A stretch of 64,000 nucleotides of DNA from Chloroflexota bacterium (GTDB taxonomy: Bacteria; Chloroflexota; Dehalococcoidia; Lucifugimonadales; Lucifugimonadaceae), in assembly GCA_013204555.1 (NCBI GenBank), contig JABMNO010000072.1, positions 1 through 64,000 on the forward strand, written 5' to 3'. The translations under genes and the position numbers were made by a program. A model generated the notes under the pieces. It was not told the DNA's origin. It made no database searches and saw only the letters and a program-made list of their open reading frames with translations. Below, in pieces: positions 44,425 through 53,259 of this stretch. The number at the start of each line of letters is the position of its first letter. Position 1 is the first letter of the stretch.

Positions 44425-45870
44425 ATGGCGAAGCTCACAGGCAAGATAGTCGACTCAGCAACCGGTGAACAGGTTGAGGCGAGGGTGCAGGTAGTTGGAC
44501 CCGGTGGTCAGGTTCTGGCACCGGACGATGCCATGTTCAAGGTTGGCCCAGGCGATCCGTTCTTCTATTCGGATGGCGAGTTCGCTCTGGATATACCCCG
44601 CGGCCGGTCGCAGATAGTCGTTGAGCGTGGCACGGAGTTCACGCCGTGGAAGAGCAATGTTGAAGCCGATAAGAACGGCACCATAGCGCTGGACGTTGAT
44701 CTCTCCCGGTGGGGAGATCTCCCGGAACAGGGCTGGCATCCCGGAAACACCCACATTCACTACGATGAAAAAGAGGGCGACCCGGACCGTCGGCTTGCCT
44801 ACGACTCGCGTGTTGAAGATCTTCGAATGACGGCAATCAGCGTCCTCAAGAGATGGGATCTGGAGTACGCCACCAACAAGTACCCGCCGGGGATGCTCAC
44901 CCAGTTCACTGACACGCATCATTACGTTCAGAACGGCGAGGAGACACGCCACAACGCCGGAGCATCGCACGGGATTGGCTACGGTCACGTGATGCTGCTC
45001 AATATCCAGAACCTTGTAGAACCCATGAGCCGTGGACTTCTCATCGATGCATTCGCACCGGACTACCCGCCGCTTTCCTATGCATGTGACGACACAAAGA
45101 CACAGGGCGGCATCGTCATCTGGTGCCACAACGGTCAGGGCATGGAGGCGCCCGTAGCGGCAGCGCTGGGCAAGGTTGACGCCATGAACCTGTTCGACCC
45201 GTGGTGGAGCGATGTTGAGTACGATCTCTGGTACCACATGCTCAACTCCGGAATAAGGTTGCCTGCGTCCACCGGTTCAGATTGGTTCGTCTCATCTGCG
45301 AACCGCGTATATACACATTCGTCGCCACAGTTTGAATACTCCGATTGGCTACAGGGGCTGCGTGATGGGAACACGTTCATCACGAACGGCGCTGCAATTG
45401 GCCTGAGCGTGAATGGGGAAGCGCCGGGCGCAACAATCCGAGCGCGCGGTGGGGAAAAACTTGCTGTGGAAGTGACCTGGAATTCACACTACGCGATTGA
45501 CCGCGTTGAGCTGGTGCAGAATGGTCGAGTTGTGAAGTCGCAGGACCTGCCGCCGGGATCAACAGATGGCAAGCTTGAGACAGAGGTTTCGGTCGACGCT
45601 GATGGGTGGATTGCAGCGCGGCTTGGTAGCGATGCCCGAGATAGCTTCGCACAGGCTATGTGGGCGCATACAAGTCCGATCTACGTTGACATCGGCGGGA
45701 TCAAATCGGTAGAGGCAAACGACTCCGCTCGATTTTTCGTAGAACAGATAGACAAGTCTTTATCGTGGATCAACACCGGCGCCAAGTTCTACACGGACGC
45801 TCAACGAAAGGAAGTGCTGGACCTGTTCGCGCAGGGGCGTGCTGTTTACAGCACCATGGTCCGTCACTAG
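44425..45870 (+). CDS. CehA/McbA-family PHP-like metallohydrolase
   Basis: A 481-residue protein. An N-terminal carboxypeptidase-regulatory-like beta domain (residues ~1-95, KLTGKIVDSATGEQVEARV) precedes a PHP-like metal site with GNTHIHYDEKEGDP and later TDTHHYVQNGEE, GIGYGHVMLL and CHNGQGMEAP. CehA/McbA relatives hydrolyse esters and amides such as carbaryl, and many homologues have unknown substrates. The C-terminal ~110 residues form a beta-sandwich. No signal peptide is visible. It reads out divergently from the cupin-enolase operon across a 176-base gap. Confidence 0.78.
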   Translation: MAKLTGKIVDSATGEQVEARVQVVGPGGQVLAPDDAMFKVGPGDPFFYSDGEFALDIPRGRSQIVVERGTEFTPWKSNVEADKNGTIALDVDLSRWGDLPEQGWHPGNTHIHYDEKEGDPDRRLAYDSRVEDLRMTAISVLKRWDLEYATNKYPPGMLTQFTDTHHYVQNGEETRHNAGASHGIGYGHVMLLNIQNLVEPMSRGLLIDAFAPDYPPLSYACDDTKTQGGIVIWCHNGQGMEAPVAAALGKVDAMNLFDPWWSDVEYDLWYHMLNSGIRLPASTGSDWFVSSANRVYTHSSPQFEYSDWLQGLRDGNTFITNGAAIGLSVNGEAPGATIRARGGEKLAVEVTWNSHYAIDRVELVQNGRVVKSQDLPPGSTDGKLETEVSVDADGWIAARLGSDARDSFAQAMWAHTSPIYVDIGGIKSVEANDSARFFVEQIDKSLSWINTGAKFYTDAQRKEVLDLFAQGRAVYSTMVRH

Positions 45871-45965
45871 GCACCCAGCGCACATGGGTGAGGATATCAC
45901 TTGTGCGCAAAGCGAAATCTACTAACATTTACTGTATATACGCGTGGACATCGTGGAGTTGTTGA

Positions 45966-48900
45966 TTGGCTCAGACCCACGGACTGAATCCGGCAGAACT
46001 CCGTCTTCTATCAGAACTCGGTGGCATTCTCGCGACTGCAATTTCTGAGACAGAATTACTTGAAGCGTTATCTGAGCACATCAATCACCTGGTGCCCGTG
46101 GATCGTGCAGTACTGACACGACTCGGTCCGCGCGAAAACGTACTCCTCACCATCTGGGAATATGGCCTGTCGGTGGAATCTCGGAAGCCTGGAGCAACAG
46201 TCCCAATTGAAGGTTCCCTTGCGTCAGAAGTATTTGGCTCAGGGAACGGCCTGATTGAGAGTGACGCGGGCGAACAGTTCGGCCTCCGCTTCCCTCATTT
46301 CAAACCAGCTTTGGAAGCCGGCATACGTTCTGTCATCGCGGTGCCACTGCGGTCACCAGAGAAGATATTCGGCGTCTTGCATCTTCAATCACGAACTCCG
46401 AATCAATTCGACGGCCGTCACCTCAACATCGCTGAGGCCATCGGTGTGCATCTTGGCTCTACCCTCGTTGGAATGGAGCTCAGGGAGCAGCTCGAACACG
46501 AGGTAGGTGAGGGGGAAGTACTCGAGCGAATTGCGAGAAGCGCTAGCGCCGCCTTGAGTATTAGTGAAATTGGCGATGCAGTGGCACAGGACCTTGGTGA
46601 GTTACTGCAGTTCGATCGCGTTGGGGTTGGAGTGTTAAGTGATTTAGACACCACATCATTTAGAGTCGAGTACCAGTACCCACAAACTGGATTGTTTGGC
46701 AAAAGCTTCCCACTGGCAGGATCAGCTACCGGGCTCGTGGCAGAAACCAGGGCACCCGTGGTGATCGGCCGCAGCGGTCCGAATTTCGCTATTTCGGAAT
46801 TGCCCGTGACTACGTCGAATCTCGGTGATCCATCACTCTCCGGCGTTATGTATCCCTTGATTTCAAACGGGGTGATGGTTGGGAGCATGATCGTCGGCCG
46901 CACGAGCGAGGAAGAGTTCACACAAGCTGAGGTTCATCTAGTTGAACGAGTTGCGGCGTATATATCTGGCCCCATCGCAAACGCGATCTTGCGCCGCCAT
47001 CTTGCGCAGGATGCCAATCATCATCGGGTGTTGGCAGAAATCAGCAGAGTTGCCGGTGCGGCGACATCGATATCTGAGATTGGTGAGGCGCTCGCCAGAG
47101 CAATACCCGAAATACTCCCGTTCAAATTTCTATCCATATCCCGCATTGACGATGAGGCCGGAACCTACTGGTCTGAGTACTTTTTCGGGACGCCAGATCA
47201 CCCCGATTTTAGAATCGGAGAAGTCCGAAACATCGGTGGATCGATGGCAGGAGCGGTGCTCAAGAGCCGGCAGGCCGTCGTGCTTGATCTTACGGACCGC
47301 GAGGCAATTCGACAGCACGCGAACGCCACTCCTGCCGCCGATATTGGCATGACTTCCACAATTGGCGTCCCGTTGATTTCAAATGGCAGGGTGATTGGCG
47401 CAGTTCTCTTCGGTGAGGATGAAGATGCGACCTATGGTGAGGCCGACGCGATTGTGGCCGAGCGGGTCGCTGATCAGATCGCCGGTGCAATTGGAAGCCT
47501 GGTGCTGCGACGACAACTTGAACAGGAATCGATGGAACGGCAGGCGTTGGCTGATCTGGGACGGGTAACCAGCCAGGCTGGGGACATGCAGTCAATTGGA
47601 GAGGCCACATCGGAGCGGTTGGCTTCGTTGCTTGGCGTAGAAAAAGTGGCGATTACCCGTGTACTCGGCGACGGTGAGTTCTATCGTATGACGTACATGA
47701 ACTGGACGTCACAAATAGACCGATCCACTATCTTTCCGCTGGGCAAATCGTTCGCAGGTCTCACCTCCCGATCAGGCCAAACTCAGAAGTACGGCAAAAA
47801 AAACCGTGAGGAACTGCTCGCCAGGTTACCCGTGATGTCGAATGCGGTTGCACTTGGGTTTGCGCGTGCAATTTCGGCTCCTCTCATTGCCGACGGCGCG
47901 TTCATCGGAAATCTCATGGTTGGTGATAGTCAGGACGACGAATTTTCTGCAGATCAAGCAGATCTGGTCACGCGCGTGGCAAATCAGATCACTGGCGCAA
48001 TCGCCAGCATCGGTTTGCGAGATGACCTGGAAAAGGAGGCTGATGAACGGGAAGTTCTTGCAGAAATTGGTCGGGTTGCCAGTGAATCGCAGAGCTTTGG
48101 CGTCCTTGGCCGCAACATCGTTCCATTGCTTAATCGCCTTGTTGCTGCACCCCGGCTTGAACTCAGAGTCATCTCATCGGATCATAAAAGTTTCTCGGTT
48201 GTCTTTATCCAGGAAGGTGAAGGTCCTCCAAAGGATCAGCGGGGCGAGATCGGCCAACTTGATGAGTCCGGTAGTGCCCTTGCTCTGCTTGAGCGCGCTC
48301 CAGTTGCCGTTGGGCCCACCACGGACGCCCGCGAACTATCTGGCGTGGCACGTGCCCGAGCACAGGGCTTCTATGCAGGAGTTCATGCGCCATTGATCTC
48401 AAACGATGAGGTCGTGGGATTCATGGTCGTAGATAACACCGAAAGACGCGATTACTCTCTGGAGGAGGTTGAACTTCTTGGACAGATTAGCCAACAGATT
48501 GCCGGTCCAATGGCCAGTCTCGTGTTGCGAGAACAACTTGAACGGGAATCGACGGAGAGGCAAGCGCTGGCTGATATCGGCAGGGCTGCTATTACGTCTG
48601 GAACCGCAGAGGAGATGGGAGAGAGAACATTTGCACGTTTGAAGGACCTGGTGGGAATCGATCGCCTCGCTTTTGGCCTCGTCAGCTCCGCTCGCCAGAA
48701 TTTCACTTACGTGTACTCAAACTTCGATGATGCTGGCGACGTTGGGCGAGAGATTTTGGTGGAGGGCACTCTGTCACAGCAGACGATTGACTCCGGTGAG
48801 GCGCTAGCGTTCGGTAAATCTAATCGGGATCAACTACTGACCGAATTTCCTGCGATGGTCGGATTACTCAAATGGGGTCTCATGCGGGGGGTATTGCTTC

Positions 48901-50906
48901 CGTTAATCGCGAACGATCAGGTGATCGGGACTATGCTGACCGGCGACGACATCGATGATGATTACACGCCTTCCAACATAGAATTTCTAAGTAGCGTGGC
49001 AGATCAGGTCTCCGGGGCGATAAACAATATTGCACTCCGTGATGAGCTGGAACGCGAGAGCCGTCAACAACTTGCGCTGGCTGAGATCAGTCGTGCCGCA
49101 AGCTCCTCATTAGATATCTCCGAGATAATGGAGAGAATCACCCAGCTGCTACCAGGATTGTTGCCGTTCGACAGGCTTCAGTTGACGTCGGTCGACCTAT
49201 CTGCCGAGACGGTGACTGTTGAGATAAATAAATTTGGCCCTTTGATATCGCAATCGGCGATAGGGAGACCAAATCCGTTGCAAGACGCGGTTTCAGGAAT
49301 AGCTGCCAGCACGGGCAGCTTTCAGGTCATCAACGCCTCAAATCGGAATGAGATCGCGTCAAGAACTCCAATGCTCAAGGCATCACTGGAGAAGGGATTG
49401 AAGTCGCTGGTGTCTGCGCCTCTCATTTCAGATGGCGTCGTTATTGGCACGCTGAACATTAGTTCTGACGGACCATTTGAATATTCAGAGGTGCACGGGG
49501 AGCTGCTTCAGCGTGTTGCTGATCAACTTGGTGGTGTATTTGCAGTCGCACTCAGGTACCGCATAGAGCAGCGGGAAGCGGATATCCAAGAACTGTTAAC
49601 TCGCGTTTCAACAGCCGCATCTTCAGCTCTAGACCCCAGGGTGCTGTTAGACCAGATTGAAATAGAACTGCGTACTGAGTTTGAATACGATCGGTTTGAA
49701 GCGTTGATCGCCGATAGCGATGAAGAAACTCTGAGATTTGCCTGTGTGCGGGGAGTGACAATAGGCCCAATCAAAGAGGGAGACATAGTGTCGGCCTCCG
49801 TACAGATGCTAGGAGATTGGGGGACGATTCTTGAGAGGTCGGCCGGCGATTCCCTCAAGCACGAACACATTCTTGATTCTGGCCTCAACTCATGGATGCA
49901 GGTTCCAATTGGCTTCCCCAGTTCACCTCCCATTGGGTTCATTGGCCTTCGGAACCGCAAGATCGGTGCGTTCACGGAGTCTGATGTTGAGACCTTGACT
50001 CGTATTGCTGTGCAGATCACACCCGCTATTCAGAACGCACGAACGTACCAGCAATCCCTGGAGCTGGCAGCCTCCCGAGATCGGTCAATAGAACTGGAGT
50101 CTCAGGCGCGTGAACTCCAGCGCATCGACGAAGAGAAAAACCGGTTCCTGGAGACAGTGACTCACGAACTAAAGACACCGCTGACAAGTATTCAGGCGTT
50201 TACGCACCTCCTTCTCAGGAACCGCGAGGGCAATCTAACTGACAGACAGATTCGGAATCTGGAAGTTTCCAGCCGGAATGCTCGTCGGTTGGGGCTGCTC
50301 ATAGATGACCTTGTGGATGTTTCTCAGATTCAGACAGGCGCATTTGAGTTACGAGAGTCAGAGTTCGATCTTGTAGATCTCACAAATGAACTGGTCGAAA
50401 GCATGCAGCCGATATTTGGCGAGAAAGACCAGAAGCTCAGCTACCGATTGACCCCGAGTACTATCTGGCTGCGGGCTGACCGAGCGCGGGTGGCACAGGT
50501 GGTCACCAATCTGTTGAGCAACGCCTCAAAATATTCGCCCAACGGATCAGCGATCCAATTTTGCGTGGACATCGACCGCGACAACGTCCATTTGGAGGTC
50601 GAGGACGATGGATTCGGCATCTCCAAATCTGATCTGGCGCATCTCTTCACTCCACTGTTCCGTGCTGATAACGAGGAAACCCGCGCCGTTCCCGGCACCG
50701 GAATTGGCCTCGCGATCGTGAAGAAAATCGTGGACCTGCATGGTGGAGATATCTCAGTTTCCAGCGAAGTCGGCGTTGGGACAAAGTTCAAGATTATTCT
50801 GCCCAGGCATGTAACCAAACCCACTGCTGAATATCTTGCTGAACAGAAAAATGCTGACTCCACAGCAAGGCCTCGCTCCCGCCTCGGAGACACTCTATCG
50901 GGATAG
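45966..50906 (+). CDS. Sensor histidine kinase with eight tandem GAF domains
   Basis: A 1646-residue soluble histidine kinase with no membrane segment. Eight units of about 173 residues each, with GAF-fold features, repeat from residue 1 to about 1385. Coiled linkers of the type REQLERESTERQALADIGR and RDELERESRQQLALAEISR join most of them. The C-terminus has a HisKA dimerisation/phosphorylation helix with the phospho-His at residue 1400 (THELKTPLTSIQAF). The ATPase domain reads NLLSNASKYSPNG, DDGFGISK and GTGIGLAIVKKIVDLHGG. The TTG start has GGAG seven bases upstream. It is followed by MNT/HEPN genes. Ligands and partner regulator are unknown. Confidence 0.92.
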   Translation: MAQTHGLNPAELRLLSELGGILATAISETELLEALSEHINHLVPVDRAVLTRLGPRENVLLTIWEYGLSVESRKPGATVPIEGSLASEVFGSGNGLIESDAGEQFGLRFPHFKPALEAGIRSVIAVPLRSPEKIFGVLHLQSRTPNQFDGRHLNIAEAIGVHLGSTLVGMELREQLEHEVGEGEVLERIARSASAALSISEIGDAVAQDLGELLQFDRVGVGVLSDLDTTSFRVEYQYPQTGLFGKSFPLAGSATGLVAETRAPVVIGRSGPNFAISELPVTTSNLGDPSLSGVMYPLISNGVMVGSMIVGRTSEEEFTQAEVHLVERVAAYISGPIANAILRRHLAQDANHHRVLAEISRVAGAATSISEIGEALARAIPEILPFKFLSISRIDDEAGTYWSEYFFGTPDHPDFRIGEVRNIGGSMAGAVLKSRQAVVLDLTDREAIRQHANATPAADIGMTSTIGVPLISNGRVIGAVLFGEDEDATYGEADAIVAERVADQIAGAIGSLVLRRQLEQESMERQALADLGRVTSQAGDMQSIGEATSERLASLLGVEKVAITRVLGDGEFYRMTYMNWTSQIDRSTIFPLGKSFAGLTSRSGQTQKYGKKNREELLARLPVMSNAVALGFARAISAPLIADGAFIGNLMVGDSQDDEFSADQADLVTRVANQITGAIASIGLRDDLEKEADEREVLAEIGRVASESQSFGVLGRNIVPLLNRLVAAPRLELRVISSDHKSFSVVFIQEGEGPPKDQRGEIGQLDESGSALALLERAPVAVGPTTDARELSGVARARAQGFYAGVHAPLISNDEVVGFMVVDNTERRDYSLEEVELLGQISQQIAGPMASLVLREQLERESTERQALADIGRAAITSGTAEEMGERTFARLKDLVGIDRLAFGLVSSARQNFTYVYSNFDDAGDVGREILVEGTLSQQTIDSGEALAFGKSNRDQLLTEFPAMVGLLKWGLMRGVLLPLIANDQVIGTMLTGDDIDDDYTPSNIEFLSSVADQVSGAINNIALRDELERESRQQLALAEISRAASSSLDISEIMERITQLLPGLLPFDRLQLTSVDLSAETVTVEINKFGPLISQSAIGRPNPLQDAVSGIAASTGSFQVINASNRNEIASRTPMLKASLEKGLKSLVSAPLISDGVVIGTLNISSDGPFEYSEVHGELLQRVADQLGGVFAVALRYRIEQREADIQELLTRVSTAASSALDPRVLLDQIEIELRTEFEYDRFEALIADSDEETLRFACVRGVTIGPIKEGDIVSASVQMLGDWGTILERSAGDSLKHEHILDSGLNSWMQVPIGFPSSPPIGFIGLRNRKIGAFTESDVETLTRIAVQITPAIQNARTYQQSLELAASRDRSIELESQARELQRIDEEKNRFLETVTHELKTPLTSIQAFTHLLLRNREGNLTDRQIRNLEVSSRNARRLGLLIDDLVDVSQIQTGAFELRESEFDLVDLTNELVESMQPIFGEKDQKLSYRLTPSTIWLRADRARVAQVVTNLLSNASKYSPNGSAIQFCVDIDRDNVHLEVEDDGFGISKSDLAHLFTPLFRADNEETRAVPGTGIGLAIVKKIVDLHGGDISVSSEVGVGTKFKIILPRHVTKPTAEYLAEQKNADSTARPRSRLGDTLSG

Positions 50907-50997
50907 CTCCCGCGTGGCCTGTCTCGGCACGATTACTCATCGTTCGATAACCTGCCCATCGCATGTTCCTTTGAAGATGGATGAATGCGAGGACAAA

Positions 50998-51339
50998 ATG
51001 CCGATGATCTATGGCTTCGGTGAGCATCGACGCCAGCTACTTGAATCCGAAGTTCAACGCATCAGAGCGGAAATGCCCACTCTTGGCATTGAACGCGCGT
51101 TTCTGATTGGTGAGTTCCCTAAAGGGAAAGTGAAACCCACGACCGGCTTGGAGTTTCTGGTGGTCCACAACACTGACGCGCCATACGTTTCACGCCCAGA
51201 CTTCTTCACCAGTCACATACTTCCTCGTGCCGGATGCACCTGGTACGTCTACACCGCTGAGGAGTTTGAATCACTGGGTAGCGACGATCCGATGCTCACA
51301 CGAGCCCTGAGTTTTGGAGAGGAAATTTATGCCGCCTGA
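50998..51339 (+). CDS. Degenerate MNT-type nucleotidyltransferase-like protein
   Basis: A 113-residue protein resembling the MNT partner of HEPN/MNT toxin-antitoxin pairs (MntA). The catalytic motif is GS-x10-DxD. Here the equivalent is GEFPKGKVKPTTGLEF: spacing is kept exactly, but S, D and D are replaced by E, G and E. It therefore should not bind the catalytic metals or transfer AMP. A longer frame exists upstream, but the ATG at 50998 has GAGG four bases before it and a compact family-like start. It overlaps the HEPN gene by 11 bases. A binding or regulatory role is inferred. Confidence 0.65.
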   Translation: MPMIYGFGEHRRQLLESEVQRIRAEMPTLGIERAFLIGEFPKGKVKPTTGLEFLVVHNTDAPYVSRPDFFTSHILPRAGCTWYVYTAEEFESLGSDDPMLTRALSFGEEIYAA

Positions 51340-51739
51340 TCGAGCCGGAGACGATGCCCAACGCTGGTTGAAACAGGCCAGAAGGGATATCGAGGACGCC
51401 AAGTTCAATATAGAGAATGGTCGCCACTCCGTCGGCTGCTTTCTCGCACAGCAAGCTGGCGAGAAGACCGTTACGGCGTATTTGTACTTCCGGGGTGCGG
51501 ATGATGTCTGGGGTCATTCGCTGAGCGATCTATGTGAAGACGCCATGGCCTTTGACCCTGGCTTCGACGCCCTGAAATCTACTGCCGCGTTGCTTGATAA
51601 ATACTTTGAAATGACGCGTTACCCAACGGGCCTTCCCGGCGGCATTCCCGCTGACGCATTTGGTGAGTCGGATGGGATACAAGCGGTACAGATCGCCAAT
51701 GAAGTTCTGGATTTTGTAGTCCCGCGTATGGAGTTATGA
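51329..51739 (+). CDS. HEPN-domain protein
   Basis: A 136-residue helical protein of the HEPN (COG2250) family. Features are WLKQARRDIEDAKFNIE, FLAQQAGEKTVTAYLYF, the conserved GHSLSDL and the RYPTGL motif. Active HEPN toxins are RNases with R-x4-6-H. Here the nearest Arg-His pair (RGADDVWGH) is separated by seven residues, so nuclease activity is doubtful. GGAGAGGA precedes the ATG, which lies inside the end of the MNT-like gene, so the two are coupled. The stop is 10 bases before the LLM gene. It may form a regulatory complex with the MNT-like partner. Confidence 0.75.
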   Translation: MPPDRAGDDAQRWLKQARRDIEDAKFNIENGRHSVGCFLAQQAGEKTVTAYLYFRGADDVWGHSLSDLCEDAMAFDPGFDALKSTAALLDKYFEMTRYPTGLPGGIPADAFGESDGIQAVQIANEVLDFVVPRMEL

Positions 51740-51749
51740 GGTCAGGGTA

Positions 51750-52655
51750 ATGAAAGCCGGATTCGCAATCCCTCAGGTTTTTCCTGACGGCCCAGTTGAC
51801 CTTGAAGAGATTCGCACCATAGCGCTCAAGGCGGAGTCGCTTGGATTCGATGATCTCTGGACGCAGGAGCAGGTAGTCGGGAGCAGTTGCTCGCTGGAGC
51901 CGCTGAGCCTTCTGAGCTATCTGGCTGCAATAACCGACCGCATCAGACTGGGCGTCTCGGTATTGGTATTACCGCAGCGCGAGCCAATCTGGCTTGCCAA
52001 AGTAGTCGCCACTCTCGATCAACTCAGCAAGGGTCGGGTCACGGTTGGCGTTGGTCTTGGCAGCGACGGGCATGATGCAGCGTTTGGAGTTGGTGAGAAG
52101 CGAGTCCGCCGATTCGTGGAGTCAATTCAACTGATTGATTCGCTCTGGAAGAACGGTGCCACCACTCTTAATGGTGATCACTTCAACGTCGAAAACCTCA
52201 GCATGCAGCCCAAGCCTGTGCAGTCGCCTCGGCCTCCGCTCTGGATTGGAGCGCGTGTCCCCGCTGCGGTGAAGCGCGCGGTGAAGTACGGAGATGGCTG
52301 GATGGGTCAAGGCTCCGCGAGCACGGAACTGTTCGCAAAGAATGCGAAGTACGTGCGAGAGTTGCTTGACGCCGAGGGCCGTGACCCCGCGTCATTCGCC
52401 GTATCGAAGCGTATCTACGTGGCGATAGACGATGACGCGGACAGCGCGCTCAAACGCTTGGAGTCATGGTTCGGCCACCACTATGGCCGGCCCCAGATGG
52501 CCTCCGAAGTATCGCTTTGGGGTCCGGCGGAGACGGTCTACCAACAGTTGGACAAAGTGGTGGATGCGGGCGCCCAACACCTGATGCTCAACCCGGTCTT
52601 CGACTACGACGAGCACCTTGAGGCGCTGGCGGAGTATGTGGGAAGCCGGAATTAG
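51750..52655 (+). CDS. LLM-class flavin/F420-dependent oxidoreductase
   Basis: A 301-residue luciferase-like TIM-barrel enzyme, cytoplasmic. It starts MKAGFAIPQVFPDGPVDLEE and carries the family blocks SLGFDDLWTQEQVV, RIRLGVSVLVLPQREPIWLAKV and GRVTVGVGLGSDGHDAAFGV. Later blocks include PRPPLWIGARVPAAVKRAVKYGDGW. The cofactor may be FMNH2 or F420H2. SAR202-type genomes carry many paralogues proposed to oxidise recalcitrant organic matter. GAGG lies before the ATG. It is 10 bases after the HEPN stop and 35 bases before a VOC gene, so it may be in one transcript with them. Confidence 0.85.
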   Translation: MKAGFAIPQVFPDGPVDLEEIRTIALKAESLGFDDLWTQEQVVGSSCSLEPLSLLSYLAAITDRIRLGVSVLVLPQREPIWLAKVVATLDQLSKGRVTVGVGLGSDGHDAAFGVGEKRVRRFVESIQLIDSLWKNGATTLNGDHFNVENLSMQPKPVQSPRPPLWIGARVPAAVKRAVKYGDGWMGQGSASTELFAKNAKYVRELLDAEGRDPASFAVSKRIYVAIDDDADSALKRLESWFGHHYGRPQMASEVSLWGPAETVYQQLDKVVDAGAQHLMLNPVFDYDEHLEALAEYVGSRN

Positions 52656-52690
52656 CGGAATCAGCATTTGTGCCTCATGGGGGAATTGAT

Positions 52691-53179
52691 ATGACAACGC
52701 AATCAGGAAGTGAACTAGAGGCGCGGCGCGAGGCGCTGAAGCGGTGGGTTCCAGAACGGCCGTACAAACCACTGACCCAGGGAATCAACCACACGGCCGT
52801 ATTTGCGCTGGATCTTGAGGCGACGGCCCGGTTTTATACCGAAGTTCTTGGTATGCCCGTGATGGGAGTGGCGCCAAATAGAGATGAGCCGGGGTCAACC
52901 CACATCACCATCGACATCGGAAACGGTTCAGCGATATCGTTCTTCGACTTCCCGCACGTCGAGCGCCTGACGAAAGTGGCCCCCGAGGGCGGTGGAAACG
53001 CGATGCACATCGCCACGCCGATATCTCGGAAGAATCTGGCGATCGTAAGAGAGCGTCTGGACGCGGCGGGTGCGGAGTACGGAGAGGCGGGGGGATCACT
53101 CTATGTGCCTGATCCGAATGGGCTAACCATAGAGTTGCTGCCAGAAGATCTCGTTCCTGAACAACGGCTGGACCTGTAG
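52691..53179 (+). CDS. VOC-family (glyoxalase/dioxygenase-fold) protein
   Basis: A 162-residue vicinal-oxygen-chelate protein. The N-terminal HTAVFALDLEATARFYTEVL and VLGMPVMGVAP are typical. Possible metal ligands are the His of NHTAVF, His in NAMHIATPIS and Glu in LTIELLPED. It may be a ring-cleaving dioxygenase, isomerase or resistance-type protein. The reaction is not decidable. A G-rich stretch lies upstream of the ATG. It is the last gene of the plus-strand run that begins with the kinase and probably shares a transcript with the LLM gene. Confidence 0.82.
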   Translation: MTTQSGSELEARREALKRWVPERPYKPLTQGINHTAVFALDLEATARFYTEVLGMPVMGVAPNRDEPGSTHITIDIGNGSAISFFDFPHVERLTKVAPEGGGNAMHIATPISRKNLAIVRERLDAAGAEYGEAGGSLYVPDPNGLTIELLPEDLVPEQRLDL

Positions 53180-53259
53180 GAGCGTTCCGACTTCCGTTCT
53201 GAGCAAGCCCGCGATGTCGCAGGCCAACTGATGTCCGTGCGCGGTGGCAGCGGCAACGA

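Noticed and set aside
45135..45383. 82-codon minus-strand frame in the CehA/McbA-like gene
   Set aside because: It overlaps fully with a conserved gene and shows no start signals.
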